From: JALSNL01 sp036479585
GTDB lineage: Bacteria > Bacteroidota > Ignavibacteria > Ignavibacteriales > Melioribacteraceae
Assembly: GCA_965224785.1 (NCBI GenBank)
Contig: OZ245062.1
Coordinates: 2,852,001 to 2,916,000, forward strand
Reading direction: 5' to 3'
Length of the DNA: 64,000 nucleotides
The stretch's first letter is position 1; each line of letters begins with the position of its first letter. The position numbers and the translations under genes were made by a program. The notes under the pieces are model-generated. The model was not told where the DNA came from and did not search any database. It saw only the letters and a list, made by a program, of their open reading frames with translations. Shown piece after piece: positions 32,741 to 42,118 of the stretch.

Positions 32741-34141
32741 ATGCTCGATCTTCAAAAAACTATAGAAAAAGAGATTTCAATATCAGGACAAGGCTTGCAT
32801 ACTGGGACTTCAAGCACAATTACATTTAAGCCAGCTCCCGATGATCATGGAATTAAATTTGTAAGAACTGACTTAGGAGATCATTTAGAAATTCCCGCTC
32901 TAGCTGAGTATGTTGTCGATATTTCAAGAGGAACAACTTTGGGGCTTGGGGATGTAAAAGTTCATACAGTAGAACATGTTTTGGCGGCTGTAGCTGGTTT
33001 ACAAATTGATAATATTATTATAGAAATTGATGGGAACGAACCGCCTATTGCTGATGGAAGTTCAAAACCTTTTGTAGATAAACTTTTAGAAGCCGGAATA
33101 GTTAAACAAAAAACTCCAAAAGATTATTTAATAATTGACCAAGTTATTTCTTACAAGAATGAAGATGAGCAAGTTGATATAGTTGCTCTTCCGCTTGATG
33201 GGTTTAGAATGACTGTTATGGTTGATTATAATAATCCCGCTTTAGGGAGTCAACACACCGGATTGTTTGATTTAGAAAAAGAATTTGTTTCTGACTTTGC
33301 TCCAACTCGAACTTTTTGTTTTTTAAGTGAAGTAGAAGCACTTGCCGACCAAGGATTAATCAAAGGTGGGAATATAGATAATGCTGTTGTTATTGTTGAT
33401 CATGAAATTAACGATGATGATCTTACTAACCTTACTAAAAAATTAGGTTTGGATGAAAAAATAACTGTTGGTAAAAATGGATTTCTAAATGAGAATAATC
33501 TAAGGTTTAAGAATGAACCAGTTCGCCATAAACTCCTTGATATGATTGGGGATCTGGCATTAATTGGTGCTCCATTAAAAGCACAAATTTTAGCAGCTCG
33601 TCCTGGTCACAAAGCAAATGTTGAATTTGCTAAAAAAGTAAGGAAACTTTACCAACAGAAACAGTTGGAAAAAAAATATCAACATGGTAAAAAGGAAGGT
33701 GTTGTATTCGACATAAATGCAATTCAGAAAATTTTACCACACAGATATCCATTTCTACTGATAGATAAAATCATTCATCTTGAGTTAGATAAAAAAGTAG
33801 TGGGTGTTAAATCTGTAACAATGAACGAACCTTTCTTCCAAGGACATTTTCCCGGGCAACCAATTATGCCAGGAGTATTAATAATTGAAGCAATGGCACA
33901 AACAGGTGGAATTCTTATGTTAAACTCCGTTGAAAATCCAGAAGATAAACTTGTTATGTTTATGGGTATTGATAAAGCTAAATTTAGAAGACCAGTTGTA
34001 CCTGGCGATCAACTAATATTTGAAGTTGAACTTGTAAGTAAAAGAAGTAGATTTGTAATTATTAGTGCAAAAGCAAAAGTAGGAAATAAAGTTGTTGCAG
34101 AAGCTGAATTAAAAGCAGCAATTGTTGATAGAGAAAAGTGA
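32741..34141 (+). CDS. lpxC-fabZ: Fused LpxC deacetylase / FabZ dehydratase
   Basis: This 466-residue fusion joins two lipid steps. Residues 1-300 are UDP-3-O-acyl-N-acetylglucosamine deacetylase, with zinc ligands in HTVEHVLAA (about 75-83), PIADGSS, and the second site near HKLLDMIGDL (about 266-275). Residues about 320-466 are (3R)-hydroxyacyl-ACP dehydratase with LPHRYPFLLIDKI and the catalytic HFPGQPIMPGVLIIEAMAQ segment. The fusion is characteristic of Bacteroidota/Chlorobi and couples lipid A commitment to acyl-chain supply. It starts two bases after lpxD. No break is visible. A repeat element follows. Confidence 0.95.
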   Translation: MLDLQKTIEKEISISGQGLHTGTSSTITFKPAPDDHGIKFVRTDLGDHLEIPALAEYVVDISRGTTLGLGDVKVHTVEHVLAAVAGLQIDNIIIEIDGNEPPIADGSSKPFVDKLLEAGIVKQKTPKDYLIIDQVISYKNEDEQVDIVALPLDGFRMTVMVDYNNPALGSQHTGLFDLEKEFVSDFAPTRTFCFLSEVEALADQGLIKGGNIDNAVVIVDHEINDDDLTNLTKKLGLDEKITVGKNGFLNENNLRFKNEPVRHKLLDMIGDLALIGAPLKAQILAARPGHKANVEFAKKVRKLYQQKQLEKKYQHGKKEGVVFDINAIQKILPHRYPFLLIDKIIHLELDKKVVGVKSVTMNEPFFQGHFPGQPIMPGVLIIEAMAQTGGILMLNSVENPEDKLVMFMGIDKAKFRRPVVPGDQLIFEVELVSKRSRFVIISAKAKVGNKVVAEAELKAAIVDREK

Positions 34142-34154
34142 TTGATATTTTCAT

Positions 34155-34323
34155 ATATACTAAATGCAAAGTGGTTTTCGGATTTTTTAGTTGTCATATC
34201 GAAATGAACGTTTTGGGTGATTGAGATATCTCTGTGCCATAAATGGGGTAAGAGATCTCTCACAAAAAACATGTTCGAGATGACATACATTAAAATCCGA
34301 AAACCAATTTGGATTTAGTATAT
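34155..34323. repeat. MITE-like element, copy 3 (best terminal repeats)
   Basis: The first and last 32 bases are inverted copies with 30 matches, starting ATATACTAAAT, and the similarity continues weakly for about 12 more. Inside is a smaller TGTCATATCGAAATGAAC / TGTTCGAGATGACAT palindrome. Length 169 bp, no open frame, in the gap before lpxA. A mobile miniature element is the likeliest explanation. Confidence 0.7.
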
Positions 34324-34369
34324 GACATTTAAAAACTCATAAATCAGTTGTTAAATAAAAGTATAGAAT

Positions 34370-35146
34370 ATGAATAAAATTCACCCAACAGCAATTGTCA
34401 GTTCAAAAGCACAACTTGGTACTAATAATATTGTTGGACCTTATACTATCATTGAAGATGATGTAGTTATTGGAAATGATTGTATTATTGGTTCGCACGT
34501 TGGTATTTATGATGGTGCAAGGATAGGGAACAAAGTAACAATCTATCAATCTGTTTCAGTTGCCAATCATCCGCAAGATTTAAAATTCAACAATGAACCA
34601 ACTACCTTTGTTATTGGAGATGGAACAACAGTTAGAGAATTTGTAACTCTTAATAGAGGTACTGTAGATTCCGGAACATCAATAGTAGGGAAAAATTGTT
34701 TGCTTATGGCTTACTCGCATATTGCACATGATTGTATTGTAGGTGATAATTGTATTATTGCAAATGTTGTACAGCTTGGCGGACATGTAACAATTGGCGA
34801 TTCGGCAATTATTGGAGGGGCTAGTGTTATTCATCAGTTTTGTAAAATTGGTGAACACGTTATGATGGGCGGTGGTTACAGAGCTGTTACTGATATTCCA
34901 CCGTTTATAATTTCTGCAGGAGAGCCGTTAAAGTTTAGCGGAGTAAATACCATTGGATTGAGACGAAGAGGTTTTTCGAACCAAGAGATTGCTGAAATAA
35001 AAGAAATTTATAATGTAATTTTTTCAAAAGAATACAATCTTACGCAAGCTAAAGAAATTGTTATCGAAAAGTTTAAAAATAGTAAACACGCTGAAACTGT
35101 ACTCACTTTTTTAGATAATAGTACAAGAGGAATTGTTAAAAAATGA
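34370..35146 (+). CDS. lpxA: UDP-N-acetylglucosamine acyltransferase (LpxA)
   Basis: This 258-residue first enzyme of lipid A synthesis opens MNKIHPTAIVSSKAQLGTNN. Hexapeptide repeats run to about residue 190 and a helical C-terminal domain follows (SNQEIAEIKEIYNVIFSKEY). The catalytic His lies in MAYSHIAHDCIVGD (about residue 121-126). Length matches E. coli LpxA. The stop codon overlaps the next gene's start by four bases (ATGA), so the ligase-like gene is translationally coupled. Confidence 0.94.
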   Translation: MNKIHPTAIVSSKAQLGTNNIVGPYTIIEDDVVIGNDCIIGSHVGIYDGARIGNKVTIYQSVSVANHPQDLKFNNEPTTFVIGDGTTVREFVTLNRGTVDSGTSIVGKNCLLMAYSHIAHDCIVGDNCIIANVVQLGGHVTIGDSAIIGGASVIHQFCKIGEHVMMGGGYRAVTDIPPFIISAGEPLKFSGVNTIGLRRRGFSNQEIAEIKEIYNVIFSKEYNLTQAKEIVIEKFKNSKHAETVLTFLDNSTRGIVKK

Positions 35147-35889
35147 ATTGGCACTTACTAGACTATGGTTCTTTTACTGGGAAGCATAATATGGAGTTTG
35201 ATTTACAGCTAGTAAATTCTTGCCAAACAGACAATGCATATTTACGTTTTTACGGATGGAAACCTTATTGTATTTCTCTTGGTGCAAACCAATCAATAAA
35301 AGAAATTAATGTAAATAAAACTAATAGAGATAAAATTGATATTGTTAAACGCCCAACTGGGGGAAGAGCAATTTTACATGCAGAAGAACTTACATATTCT
35401 GTAGTTATCTCTAATTATAATAATATAAGCGGTAAGGTTTTATATAATCAGATTTCACAAGCAATTGTTAATGGGTTACAATTGTATAGTTCTAAACTCA
35501 ACCAAGTTATTCTAGAAAATGTTCAACCAAATTTTACAACTGAACTTAACAAACCGTCTGGTGGATTATGTTTTGCTAGTACAGCCAAAAGTGAAATAAA
35601 ATTTAATGGTAAAAAACTTGTTGGAAGTGCACAACGCAAAATTGGCAATGTAATTCTGCAACATGGTTCAATACTAATTGGGAAATTTCATACTGGTTTA
35701 GTAAATTATTTAAATATTGAGGAAGACAAAATTTTGAGTTTGCAAGATGAACTGGGAAATAGTACAATAGAATTAGAAACAATATTAAATGAAAAAGTTA
35801 GTCTTACCAATTTACAAGAATCAATTATAAAAGGATTTGAAAAAACTTTTGATATTCTTTTTAATAGAGAATTACACCCAACCCTTTAA
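35143..35889 (+). CDS. LipM-type octanoyl/lipoyl transferase
   Basis: This 248-residue member of the biotin/lipoate ligase A fold shows KRPTGGRAILHAEELTYSVV and SGGLCFASTAKSEIKFNGKK with LVGSAQRKIGNVILQHGSIL. The Cys in LCFA sits where LipM octanoyltransferases keep the acyl-thioester residue, and the GSAQ...LQHGSI block is typical of that group. It should move octanoyl or lipoyl groups onto lipoyl domains. It could be LipL or LplA instead. It overlaps lpxA by four bases, an unusual partner for lipoate metabolism. Confidence 0.75.
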   Translation: MNWHLLDYGSFTGKHNMEFDLQLVNSCQTDNAYLRFYGWKPYCISLGANQSIKEINVNKTNRDKIDIVKRPTGGRAILHAEELTYSVVISNYNNISGKVLYNQISQAIVNGLQLYSSKLNQVILENVQPNFTTELNKPSGGLCFASTAKSEIKFNGKKLVGSAQRKIGNVILQHGSILIGKFHTGLVNYLNIEEDKILSLQDELGNSTIELETILNEKVSLTNLQESIIKGFEKTFDILFNRELHPTL

Positions 35890-35907
35890 CCTTATTGTAC
35901 AATAGAA

Positions 35908-37011
35908 ATGATAACTTCCTTTACACTTTTAAGTAGATTTGATTTTAAGATGATTATTATTTTAATCTTATCCCTTTGTTTTTATGAAAACAATGCACAG
36001 ACAATTAGTGTAGAAAGGTTTTTATCAAAGATTAAAGTAACAGATATTAAAAATGATGGGAAAGATATTTGGGCTACAACTGAAGGCAATGGAATTTACC
36101 GATACAATAGTAAAAAAAACAAATGGGAAAATTTTTCAACAGATAATAAAAAAATTAAGCAAGATTTTTTTTACTGCATTGAAATTAGCAAAAAATATAT
36201 TTGGGCAGGTTCTACAAACGGCCTCTATATTTTTGACAAAAGAAGAAAGAAGTGGAAACGAAAGGGATTTTCAAAAGGTGGACAGTTTGGAAATTGGATA
36301 CGAAGTTTAAAGTATGATAAAAAACATAAAACTTTATGGATTGGAAGATTCAGAAATTTATCAAGATATAGTTTACCTAGAAAAAAATACTATGATTACA
36401 ATTTAACAATTAAAAAAGTTGATAAAACAAATTCCATAAAATCATTACACATAGATGGTGATAGTTTATTATGGATTGGAACAGAAGCAGGATTACATAA
36501 GTTTAATATAAATGGAAATCTTAGAAAGAAACAAGGTTTATCATTTTATAATAACAGTAACAATTACTTTATGAACGAAAGTGACCAAGTTTCTGTAACA
36601 AATATTTTAACTGAGCAAAACTCTATTTGGTTTGGGACTGATGAATTTATAACGAAAGAAAATCCAAATTTTAACGTTGGAGGAATGTATCAATTCGATA
36701 GAGGGATTGAGTGGAAAAAACTTAGCAGTCAAAACGGTTTAAACAGCAATGGTGTTTTTGATTTAGAACTTGTTGGTAATTATATTTGGGTTGCTACATA
36801 TCAGTTTAATCCCACAAGCAAAAAACAAATGCATAGAGGAATAACACTTGTGAATAGATTAAATATGAGTACTTCAAAATTAGAAAATAGTGATATTCCA
36901 ATAACCGTAAATACATTACATTTTGATGGAACTAATATGTGGATAGGAACAAATGACGGAATTAGAAAAATCAAATTAACAAATTCAATTGTTCCAAATT
37001 TTACAAGATAG
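35908..37011 (+). CDS. Exported two-component-regulator-type propeller protein
   Basis: This 367-residue protein has a hydrophobic N-terminus (MIIILILSLCFYENNAQ from an internal ATG at 35950, or a longer start at 35908). After that come propeller blades marked by KDIWATTEGNGIYRYNSK, YIWAGSTNGLYIFDK, LLWIGTEAGLHKFN, SIWFGTDEF and NMWIGTNDGIRKIK. These (I/L)W(I/V)GT...G(L/I) blades are those of the Reg_prop family that forms sensor domains in hybrid two-component proteins, here without any kinase or output domain. It is a stand-alone periplasmic or surface propeller of unknown function. Confidence 0.75.
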   Translation: MITSFTLLSRFDFKMIIILILSLCFYENNAQTISVERFLSKIKVTDIKNDGKDIWATTEGNGIYRYNSKKNKWENFSTDNKKIKQDFFYCIEISKKYIWAGSTNGLYIFDKRRKKWKRKGFSKGGQFGNWIRSLKYDKKHKTLWIGRFRNLSRYSLPRKKYYDYNLTIKKVDKTNSIKSLHIDGDSLLWIGTEAGLHKFNINGNLRKKQGLSFYNNSNNYFMNESDQVSVTNILTEQNSIWFGTDEFITKENPNFNVGGMYQFDRGIEWKKLSSQNGLNSNGVFDLELVGNYIWVATYQFNPTSKKQMHRGITLVNRLNMSTSKLENSDIPITVNTLHFDGTNMWIGTNDGIRKIKLTNSIVPNFTR

Positions 37012-37043
37012 TCTAAAATAAATTTTAAGTTTAAGGAAAATAA

Positions 37044-37526
37044 ATGAATAATTCTATTATAGATAAAACTGAATTATTAAAGATTAGAAAACAATTAAAA
37101 GTAGAAGGCAAAAAAGTTGTTTTTACAAATGGAGTTTTTGATATTTTGCATGCTGGACACGTTGATTATCTTGTTAAAACTAAAGAATGCGGAGATATTC
37201 TAATTTTAGCTTTAAATAGCGATGCATCGGTAAGAAGAATTAAGGGAGAAAAGAGACCCCTAGTTCCTCAAAATGAACGTGCATTTATCTTATCAAACTT
37301 AAAACCCGTTGATTATGTTGTTATGTTTGAAGAAGACACTCCGCAAGATCTCATTACTTATTTGCTTCCTGATGTTTTAGTTAAAGGAGCAGATTATAGT
37401 ATTGAACAAATTATTGGTCACGAAATTGTTCAAGCAAATGGTGGCGAAGTAAAAACAATTAAATTTGTTTCACAACAATCAACTACAAATATTGTTAATA
37501 AGGTATTAGACACCTATAATGAGTAA
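37044..37526 (+). CDS. rfaE2: D-glycero-beta-D-manno-heptose 1-phosphate adenylyltransferase
   Basis: This 160-residue nucleotidyltransferase corresponds to the C-terminal half of HldE. Motifs are KVVFTNGVFDILHAGHVDYL (with HxGH), ALNSDASVRRIKGEKRPL and the late SQQSTTNIVNKV. It attaches AMP to heptose phosphate for lipopolysaccharide core or cell-surface heptose. The kinase half (HldE-N/RfaE1) is not in the window, so it is encoded elsewhere. It overlaps the tamB-like gene by eight bases, so the two are cotranscribed. Confidence 0.9.
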   Translation: MNNSIIDKTELLKIRKQLKVEGKKVVFTNGVFDILHAGHVDYLVKTKECGDILILALNSDASVRRIKGEKRPLVPQNERAFILSNLKPVDYVVMFEEDTPQDLITYLLPDVLVKGADYSIEQIIGHEIVQANGGEVKTIKFVSQQSTTNIVNKVLDTYNE

Positions 37527-40500
37527 CAAGAAAAACCTAAATAATAATACTGAAAAAAAAATAGAAAAGAAGATAGAAGAGAAGAAGAAATTCAGACGTT
37601 CTCTATTCCACAAAACAATAAACTTCTTTATTAGTTTAGTGGGAATATTTCTTTTTTTACTAATAATCTTTTTTGGGTTTTCGCAAACAAAAACATTTAG
37701 AAATATTCTAAGAAATAAAATTACTGCTGAAGTTTCTCAATCCTTTAATGCTAACTTACAAATTGATAGACTTGATGGTTCAATTCTGTCATCGATAATT
37801 TTACATAACACCGTTCTATACTCTGAAGGTGATACTTTAATTGACGCCAAAGAAATTGTAATTAAGACAAGTCCTTTTCATTTATTATTGAAAAAAATAT
37901 ACATACGTGAAGTATTACTAAAAGACGCACTAATAGATGTTCAACAAAATCATTTGGGAGAGTGGAATTTCACATCACTTTTTAAGCAAGATACTTTACA
38001 GAAAGAAATTTCAATTGAGGATGACGAAAAAAGTGAGTTCCCTTTTTCAATACAAGTAAATGATTTGCAATTTCAAAATGTTAATTTTGTAATGCAAAAC
38101 TTTAGAAGACATAAGTCTAAGCGATTTTATAATTCTTTAAACTTAAATGATTTTAGACTTTCTAATGTTTTTCTTAACGCTAAACTTTTTGCTGATATTT
38201 CTGCTTCTACTTTAAGTTTACATCTCAATAATTTGTCGTTCAATCCTAATTTTAATTCCTTTAACTTAAATAAACTTTCGTGCGTTATCGATTTAACAAA
38301 GGAATATGCCGCCGTTAAAGATTTAGTGATTTTAACGGATAGTAGCAATATAAAAATTGATGCAAAAATTGATGAACTGAATTTACTTGGTGATGTAGAA
38401 TTAAAAGACTTTAAGGAATATCCAATTGCATTAAAAGCAATTGCAACACCTTTTCACTTTAATGACCTTTCAACATTTATTGATGCTACAAATTTTCTAA
38501 ATGGAAAAGCTGATTTTGATATTAGTGCAAGTGGTACTTTTGGAAATCTTGATGTAAGTAAATTCAATTTAGAATATCTTGAGACAAAACTTAAACTTAC
38601 AGGGAATGTTAAAAATTTACACGAACCTGAAAAATTATTTTTTGATGTTCAGTTAACAGATTCTGAATTATTAGAATCTAACATAGCAACACTATTGCCT
38701 CCATTTCCTATCCCAAATTATAAAAACCTAAACTTTTCTAACTTGAATATTAACTTTCTTGGTGAGCCATTAAATTTTAATGCAACACTAGTTAGTGATG
38801 TAAACGAAGGTACAATTGAATTAACATCTTTGATGAATTTAGAAAACAATGAAATTGAATATGACATTGACTACACTTGTAATAATCTAAATCTATTCCC
38901 AATAATTGATTATGAAACTAGTCTAAATAGCAACGGAAAAGTTAAAGGAATTGGATTTGATCCTAATACCATGCAAGCTGATTTAGATATATCTATTAAC
39001 TCATCTATAATTAACCAAATAAATATTGATTCCCTTTACTTAATAAGTTCTGCTGATTCCAAAATAATTAAATTAGATCTTAATTCAATTATCAACAACG
39101 CAAATACTTTTGTTGTTGGAACTCTTGACCTAAGAACTCAGGATGAACCTAATTATGATTTAACCGGAAAAATAACAGGGCTTGATTTACAAACTTTTAC
39201 AAATGAACTATCCGATTCTTCTAATTTGAATTTTACTTTTTTAGCTAGAGGAAAAAATTTAAATATTGATGACTTAGTTGGTAACTACACAGTTAAACTT
39301 GATCCTTCAAATTTCAGAGGAATTGAATTGGATGAATCAAGAATTGACTTATCTTTAACTAAAGCCAATGAAGATAGAGAGATTAAGTTGATTTCTGAAT
39401 TTGTTGATTTTAATATTGATGGGAAATTTTCTCTTCAAAAAGCAATTGATATTCTTACGTATGAAGCAACAACTATTGCGAGTATTATTTCTAGAAAAAT
39501 TGATGAGCTAAATCCAATTGATATACCTCAACAAAATGGAAATGATTTTATTATAACTGCTAATGAAATTGTTAACGAGAAATTGGTTTTTGATTTCGAT
39601 TTTACATTTAAAGATTTTGAATTGGTAGCACTATTTTTAGATAATGATAAACTAGATATTGCCGGAACCGGAAAAGGTAAAGTAGAAAATGATTCTCTAA
39701 ATTTTAGAATTACAACTGATGTAAACATTGAAAGTCTTTTAAATAAGAGAGAAGATGATATAATTTATCTATCTAATGTTAATGCCAACATCAAATTTAA
39801 CAGAGATAATCAAGAACTATCATTCAATAAAATATTTGGAACAGCTTCTCTAGAAGGAGAAAAAATATTTTTAGGTGTTGAACTGAAGGATATTATTGCC
39901 GATTTAATCTTTAACCAAAATAAATTATTTTTTAATACCTCTTTAGGAATTGGAGATGATTTAACAACAGAACTAGAGGGAGAAGTAAGTACAAGCACGC
40001 TCTCGCCAAAAATTAGTTTTGAGAATATATTTATTGACTATAAAAATATTGAGTGGGAAAACGATGAAGTAAGTGAAGTTTTATTTTCTGATAGCGGTGT
40101 AGAACTTATAAATGTTATTTTGAGTAATGATGAAACCGTACTAAAAGTTGATGGAAACATTAATAATGATGAGACACACGATCTTAAAATAAATGTAGAA
40201 AATTTAAGTGGAGAAGTTCTTACAACATATTTTACAGATGAGAAACAACAACCAATAAACTCAAATATAAATTTAGACATTACTTCTTCAGGTTTGTTAG
40301 AAGCTCCAAAACTTAAAACTAATCTTTATATTGATAACATTTCGTATGATAAAGTTAATTTTGGAAATTTAACTGGGATATTAAATTATGAAAATAATAT
40401 TGCAAACATAGATATAGATTTTATTGACAAAAAAACAAATAAAGATGAACCAATATTAACAATTGATGGAAATATTCCTCTTGTTATAAATTACAAAGAT

Positions 40501-42048
40501 ACCAAGGACTTTATTTTAGAAGATAAAGACATTTCACTTTCTATAAGATCACGTAATTTTAATGTAGGAATTTTTGGAAATTTATTACCTTTTGTAAAAA
40601 AACAGAGTGGAAATATTCTTGCAGAAATTGATCTCTCTGGTCAAGTTAACAACATTCAAAGTACTGGTTATTTAGCTCTAAGAAATGGGAAGTTTACTTA
40701 TAGAGATAATAATTTAGATTACTCTTGTGGACTTCATTCTATTTTCGAGAACCAAAAACTTACTATTGATAGTTTACTTGTCTCTAATTATTCAGGTTCA
40801 AAATACAAGGGAAATATGTTTGGTGGTGGCATTATAGAACTTAAAGAATTTCCATTTAATAAAATGGATATAACTATTAGTGGAGATCTTGCACTGTTAG
40901 GTAAAAAGTCTAAAACTAGAAACGCAACAATTTATGGCGACCTATTTATTAAAACTGAAGATGATTGGAAATTCACTTATGAAAATGAAAAGTTTAATTT
41001 TGATGGAAATGTAATTGTTAATAAAGCTAATTTAGTTTATGCTTCTACCAAACAAAATAGCAGAGGAAAAAACGAACAAATAATTTACAAATTTATTCAA
41101 GATACAACTAACGTAAATCAAAGTGAGCAAGAGTTTAGAAATATTTTAATTGCTTTTCAGAATAGAAATAAAAAAGTGTTAGAAGAACTTGTAAATTTTG
41201 ATTTTAAAACTAATATAATTATCAAAAACATTTCTACTTTTGAATTTCTAATGTTTCCGCAATTTAACCAAAAATTGATTGTTGAAACTACAGGACAATT
41301 AGAGTTTGAAAGTATTGATAGAGAATTTAAGACACAGGGGACGTTAGAACTTTTAGATGGTTCGAGATTAGAGTTTGTTAAAACATTTGATGCAAAAGGA
41401 AATATAAGATTTGAAAGTGATGTAACTGATCCGCACATTGATATAGTTGCAACTTATATTGGGGAAGTTGAAAACCTTGATGGTAAAGAAAGAGAAGATG
41501 TCGCCGTAAAATTTAAGATAGATTCTCCACTATCTAAACTTGGCGAAAGCTTATCGAGTGATGAAGATAATCTTTCTGTTTATGTTGGCAGAACTGACAT
41601 TGATAATGACTCACCTGATGGTAGATTTGGTGCATCCAATGCTTTAAATTTCATTTTTCTAAATCAACTAAATTTAGATCTTGATGAAGAGCAAAAATCT
41701 ACGTTAGGATCAATTGTTGAAAATACTGCATATTCATTGTTAGGTTCACAATTTTCCTCCTACCTAAATTCGGCTTTAGGGTTAGATGGATTGATTAGTG
41801 GTATTAGAGTTAAAAAATATGGAATTGAAGAACATTACAAATTTGCATTGGCTGGAAAATATAATAATATTAGATATTCTTTTGGAGGCAATACTGAATA
41901 TCTTCAATTGGATAAAGCTGATCTTAAAGTTGAGTATTTACTAAACCCAAATTTTTTGGTACGCGTTCAACAAAAAGATCCAATTGTTGAAACAACAAAT
42001 GGAGAAAAAATTCAAGAGCTTGGTTTAAAACTAAAATTTGAGTTCTAA
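37519..42048 (+). CDS. tamB: TamB-family translocation and assembly module protein
   Basis: This 1509-residue protein has a single N-terminal membrane anchor (about residues 34-55, FISLVGIFLFLLIIFFGF) preceded by a Lys/Glu-rich cytoplasmic stretch. A very long repetitive beta-strand region of AsmA/TamB type follows, and a C-terminal DUF490 domain includes GTLELLDGSRLEFVKTFDAK and the conserved DPHIDIVATY. It ends ELGLKLKFEF, an aromatic terminus fit for docking to an Omp85 partner. TamB bridges inner and outer membranes and carries lipids or barrel substrates. It follows rfaE2 by overlap. The length is in the usual range. Confidence 0.85.
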   Translation: MSNKKNLNNNTEKKIEKKIEEKKKFRRSLFHKTINFFISLVGIFLFLLIIFFGFSQTKTFRNILRNKITAEVSQSFNANLQIDRLDGSILSSIILHNTVLYSEGDTLIDAKEIVIKTSPFHLLLKKIYIREVLLKDALIDVQQNHLGEWNFTSLFKQDTLQKEISIEDDEKSEFPFSIQVNDLQFQNVNFVMQNFRRHKSKRFYNSLNLNDFRLSNVFLNAKLFADISASTLSLHLNNLSFNPNFNSFNLNKLSCVIDLTKEYAAVKDLVILTDSSNIKIDAKIDELNLLGDVELKDFKEYPIALKAIATPFHFNDLSTFIDATNFLNGKADFDISASGTFGNLDVSKFNLEYLETKLKLTGNVKNLHEPEKLFFDVQLTDSELLESNIATLLPPFPIPNYKNLNFSNLNINFLGEPLNFNATLVSDVNEGTIELTSLMNLENNEIEYDIDYTCNNLNLFPIIDYETSLNSNGKVKGIGFDPNTMQADLDISINSSIINQINIDSLYLISSADSKIIKLDLNSIINNANTFVVGTLDLRTQDEPNYDLTGKITGLDLQTFTNELSDSSNLNFTFLARGKNLNIDDLVGNYTVKLDPSNFRGIELDESRIDLSLTKANEDREIKLISEFVDFNIDGKFSLQKAIDILTYEATTIASIISRKIDELNPIDIPQQNGNDFIITANEIVNEKLVFDFDFTFKDFELVALFLDNDKLDIAGTGKGKVENDSLNFRITTDVNIESLLNKREDDIIYLSNVNANIKFNRDNQELSFNKIFGTASLEGEKIFLGVELKDIIADLIFNQNKLFFNTSLGIGDDLTTELEGEVSTSTLSPKISFENIFIDYKNIEWENDEVSEVLFSDSGVELINVILSNDETVLKVDGNINNDETHDLKINVENLSGEVLTTYFTDEKQQPINSNINLDITSSGLLEAPKLKTNLYIDNISYDKVNFGNLTGILNYENNIANIDIDFIDKKTNKDEPILTIDGNIPLVINYKDTKDFILEDKDISLSIRSRNFNVGIFGNLLPFVKKQSGNILAEIDLSGQVNNIQSTGYLALRNGKFTYRDNNLDYSCGLHSIFENQKLTIDSLLVSNYSGSKYKGNMFGGGIIELKEFPFNKMDITISGDLALLGKKSKTRNATIYGDLFIKTEDDWKFTYENEKFNFDGNVIVNKANLVYASTKQNSRGKNEQIIYKFIQDTTNVNQSEQEFRNILIAFQNRNKKVLEELVNFDFKTNIIIKNISTFEFLMFPQFNQKLIVETTGQLEFESIDREFKTQGTLELLDGSRLEFVKTFDAKGNIRFESDVTDPHIDIVATYIGEVENLDGKEREDVAVKFKIDSPLSKLGESLSSDEDNLSVYVGRTDIDNDSPDGRFGASNALNFIFLNQLNLDLDEEQKSTLGSIVENTAYSLLGSQFSSYLNSALGLDGLISGIRVKKYGIEEHYKFALAGKYNNIRYSFGGNTEYLQLDKADLKVEYLLNPNFLVRVQQKDPIVETTNGEKIQELGLKLKFEF

Positions 42049-42065
42049 AATATAAAAATTAAACT

Positions 42066-42093
42066 GTAACGTAGATTGCTCGCAATCTGCGAA
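42066..42093. repeat. GCAGATTGC palindrome, copy 2
   Basis: GTAACGTAGATTGC-TC-GCAATCTGC is the inverted counterpart of the sequence at 15408-15432. It lies in the short gap after tamB and may stop or stabilise its transcript. Confidence 0.6.
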
Positions 42094-42118
42094 ACATTAT
42101 TAAAACAAAGGTTATAAA

